Positions 5,305 to 5,356 of a stretch of 5,356 bases of DNA are shown here, one piece after another. Origin of the DNA: Anaerovibrio sp. (GTDB lineage Bacteria; Bacillota; Negativicutes; Selenomonadales; Selenomonadaceae). The stretch is from positions 1 to 5,356 of the forward strand of contig JAEDOE010000106.1 in the NCBI GenBank assembly GCA_016302095.1, read 5' to 3'. A program made the position numbers and the translations under genes. The number at the start of each line of letters is the position of its first letter. The stretch's first letter is position 1. The notes beneath the pieces are model-generated. The model saw nothing but the letters and a program-made list of their open reading frames with translations. It did no database searches and was not told where the DNA came from.

Positions 5305-5356
5305 AATTTTCACCTTTATTTTCCTGCAAGGCTGCCAGGTACTGCAAATCCTTCTT
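5303..5356 (-). CDS. C-terminal end of an unidentified gene (runs off the right edge)
   Basis: The minus-strand frame open at the right edge encodes 17 residues, KKDLQYLAALQENKGEN, and ends in TAG at 5303-5305. The terminator hairpin starts within the stop codon, which strongly suggests a real gene end. The tail is polar and helix-like. Too little is present to name a family. Confidence 0.55.
   Translation of the reverse strand, partial: KKDLQYLAALQENKGEN

Overview
The window looks like chromosomal DNA of an anaerobic, Firmicutes-type bacterium, with Negativicutes/Selenomonadales as the best guess. The reasons are strong AGGAGG-type ribosome binding sites, GC-rich genes with sharply AT-rich intergenic regions, and a FeoA-FeoB-small Cys-rich protein operon of a type common in Firmicutes. 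The taxonomic call is an inference; no rRNA or other marker gene is present.

Left part (1-2642) is a probable sulfur-oxyanion block. On the minus strand, a nitrite/sulfite reductase runs off the left edge (1-379). Upstream of it, also on the minus strand, lies a YeiH-family (UPF0324) membrane transporter (579-1559), followed by its own terminator (484-514). Divergent from the transporter is a LysR-type regulator of the CysL/YeiE kind (1773-2642, plus strand). The divergent spacer holds two overlapping promoters, a clean LysR-type dyad and a second longer inverted repeat. In known systems CysL activates sulfite reductase genes and YeiE is linked to sulfite, so I infer that the regulator senses sulfite or a related sulfur compound and controls export (YeiH) and possibly reduction (the reductase).

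Right part (2746-5143) is a ferrous-iron uptake operon on the minus strand: feoA, feoB and a 62-residue Cys-rich single-span membrane protein. Upstream of feoA is a near-consensus sigma-70 promoter almost wholly covered by Fur-box-like sequence (5217-5243), with two further Fur-like sites in the leader, so iron repression by Fur is strongly predicted. The operon and the lysR gene converge on one bidirectional terminator (2650-2699).

At the right edge (5303-5356) the last 17 codons of another minus-strand gene end directly in a rho-independent terminator. All the main genes belong to known families. I see no mobile element, CRISPR array, tRNA or rRNA, and no convincing new system. The most worthwhile leads are the regulatory sites and the sulfite-handling hypothesis.
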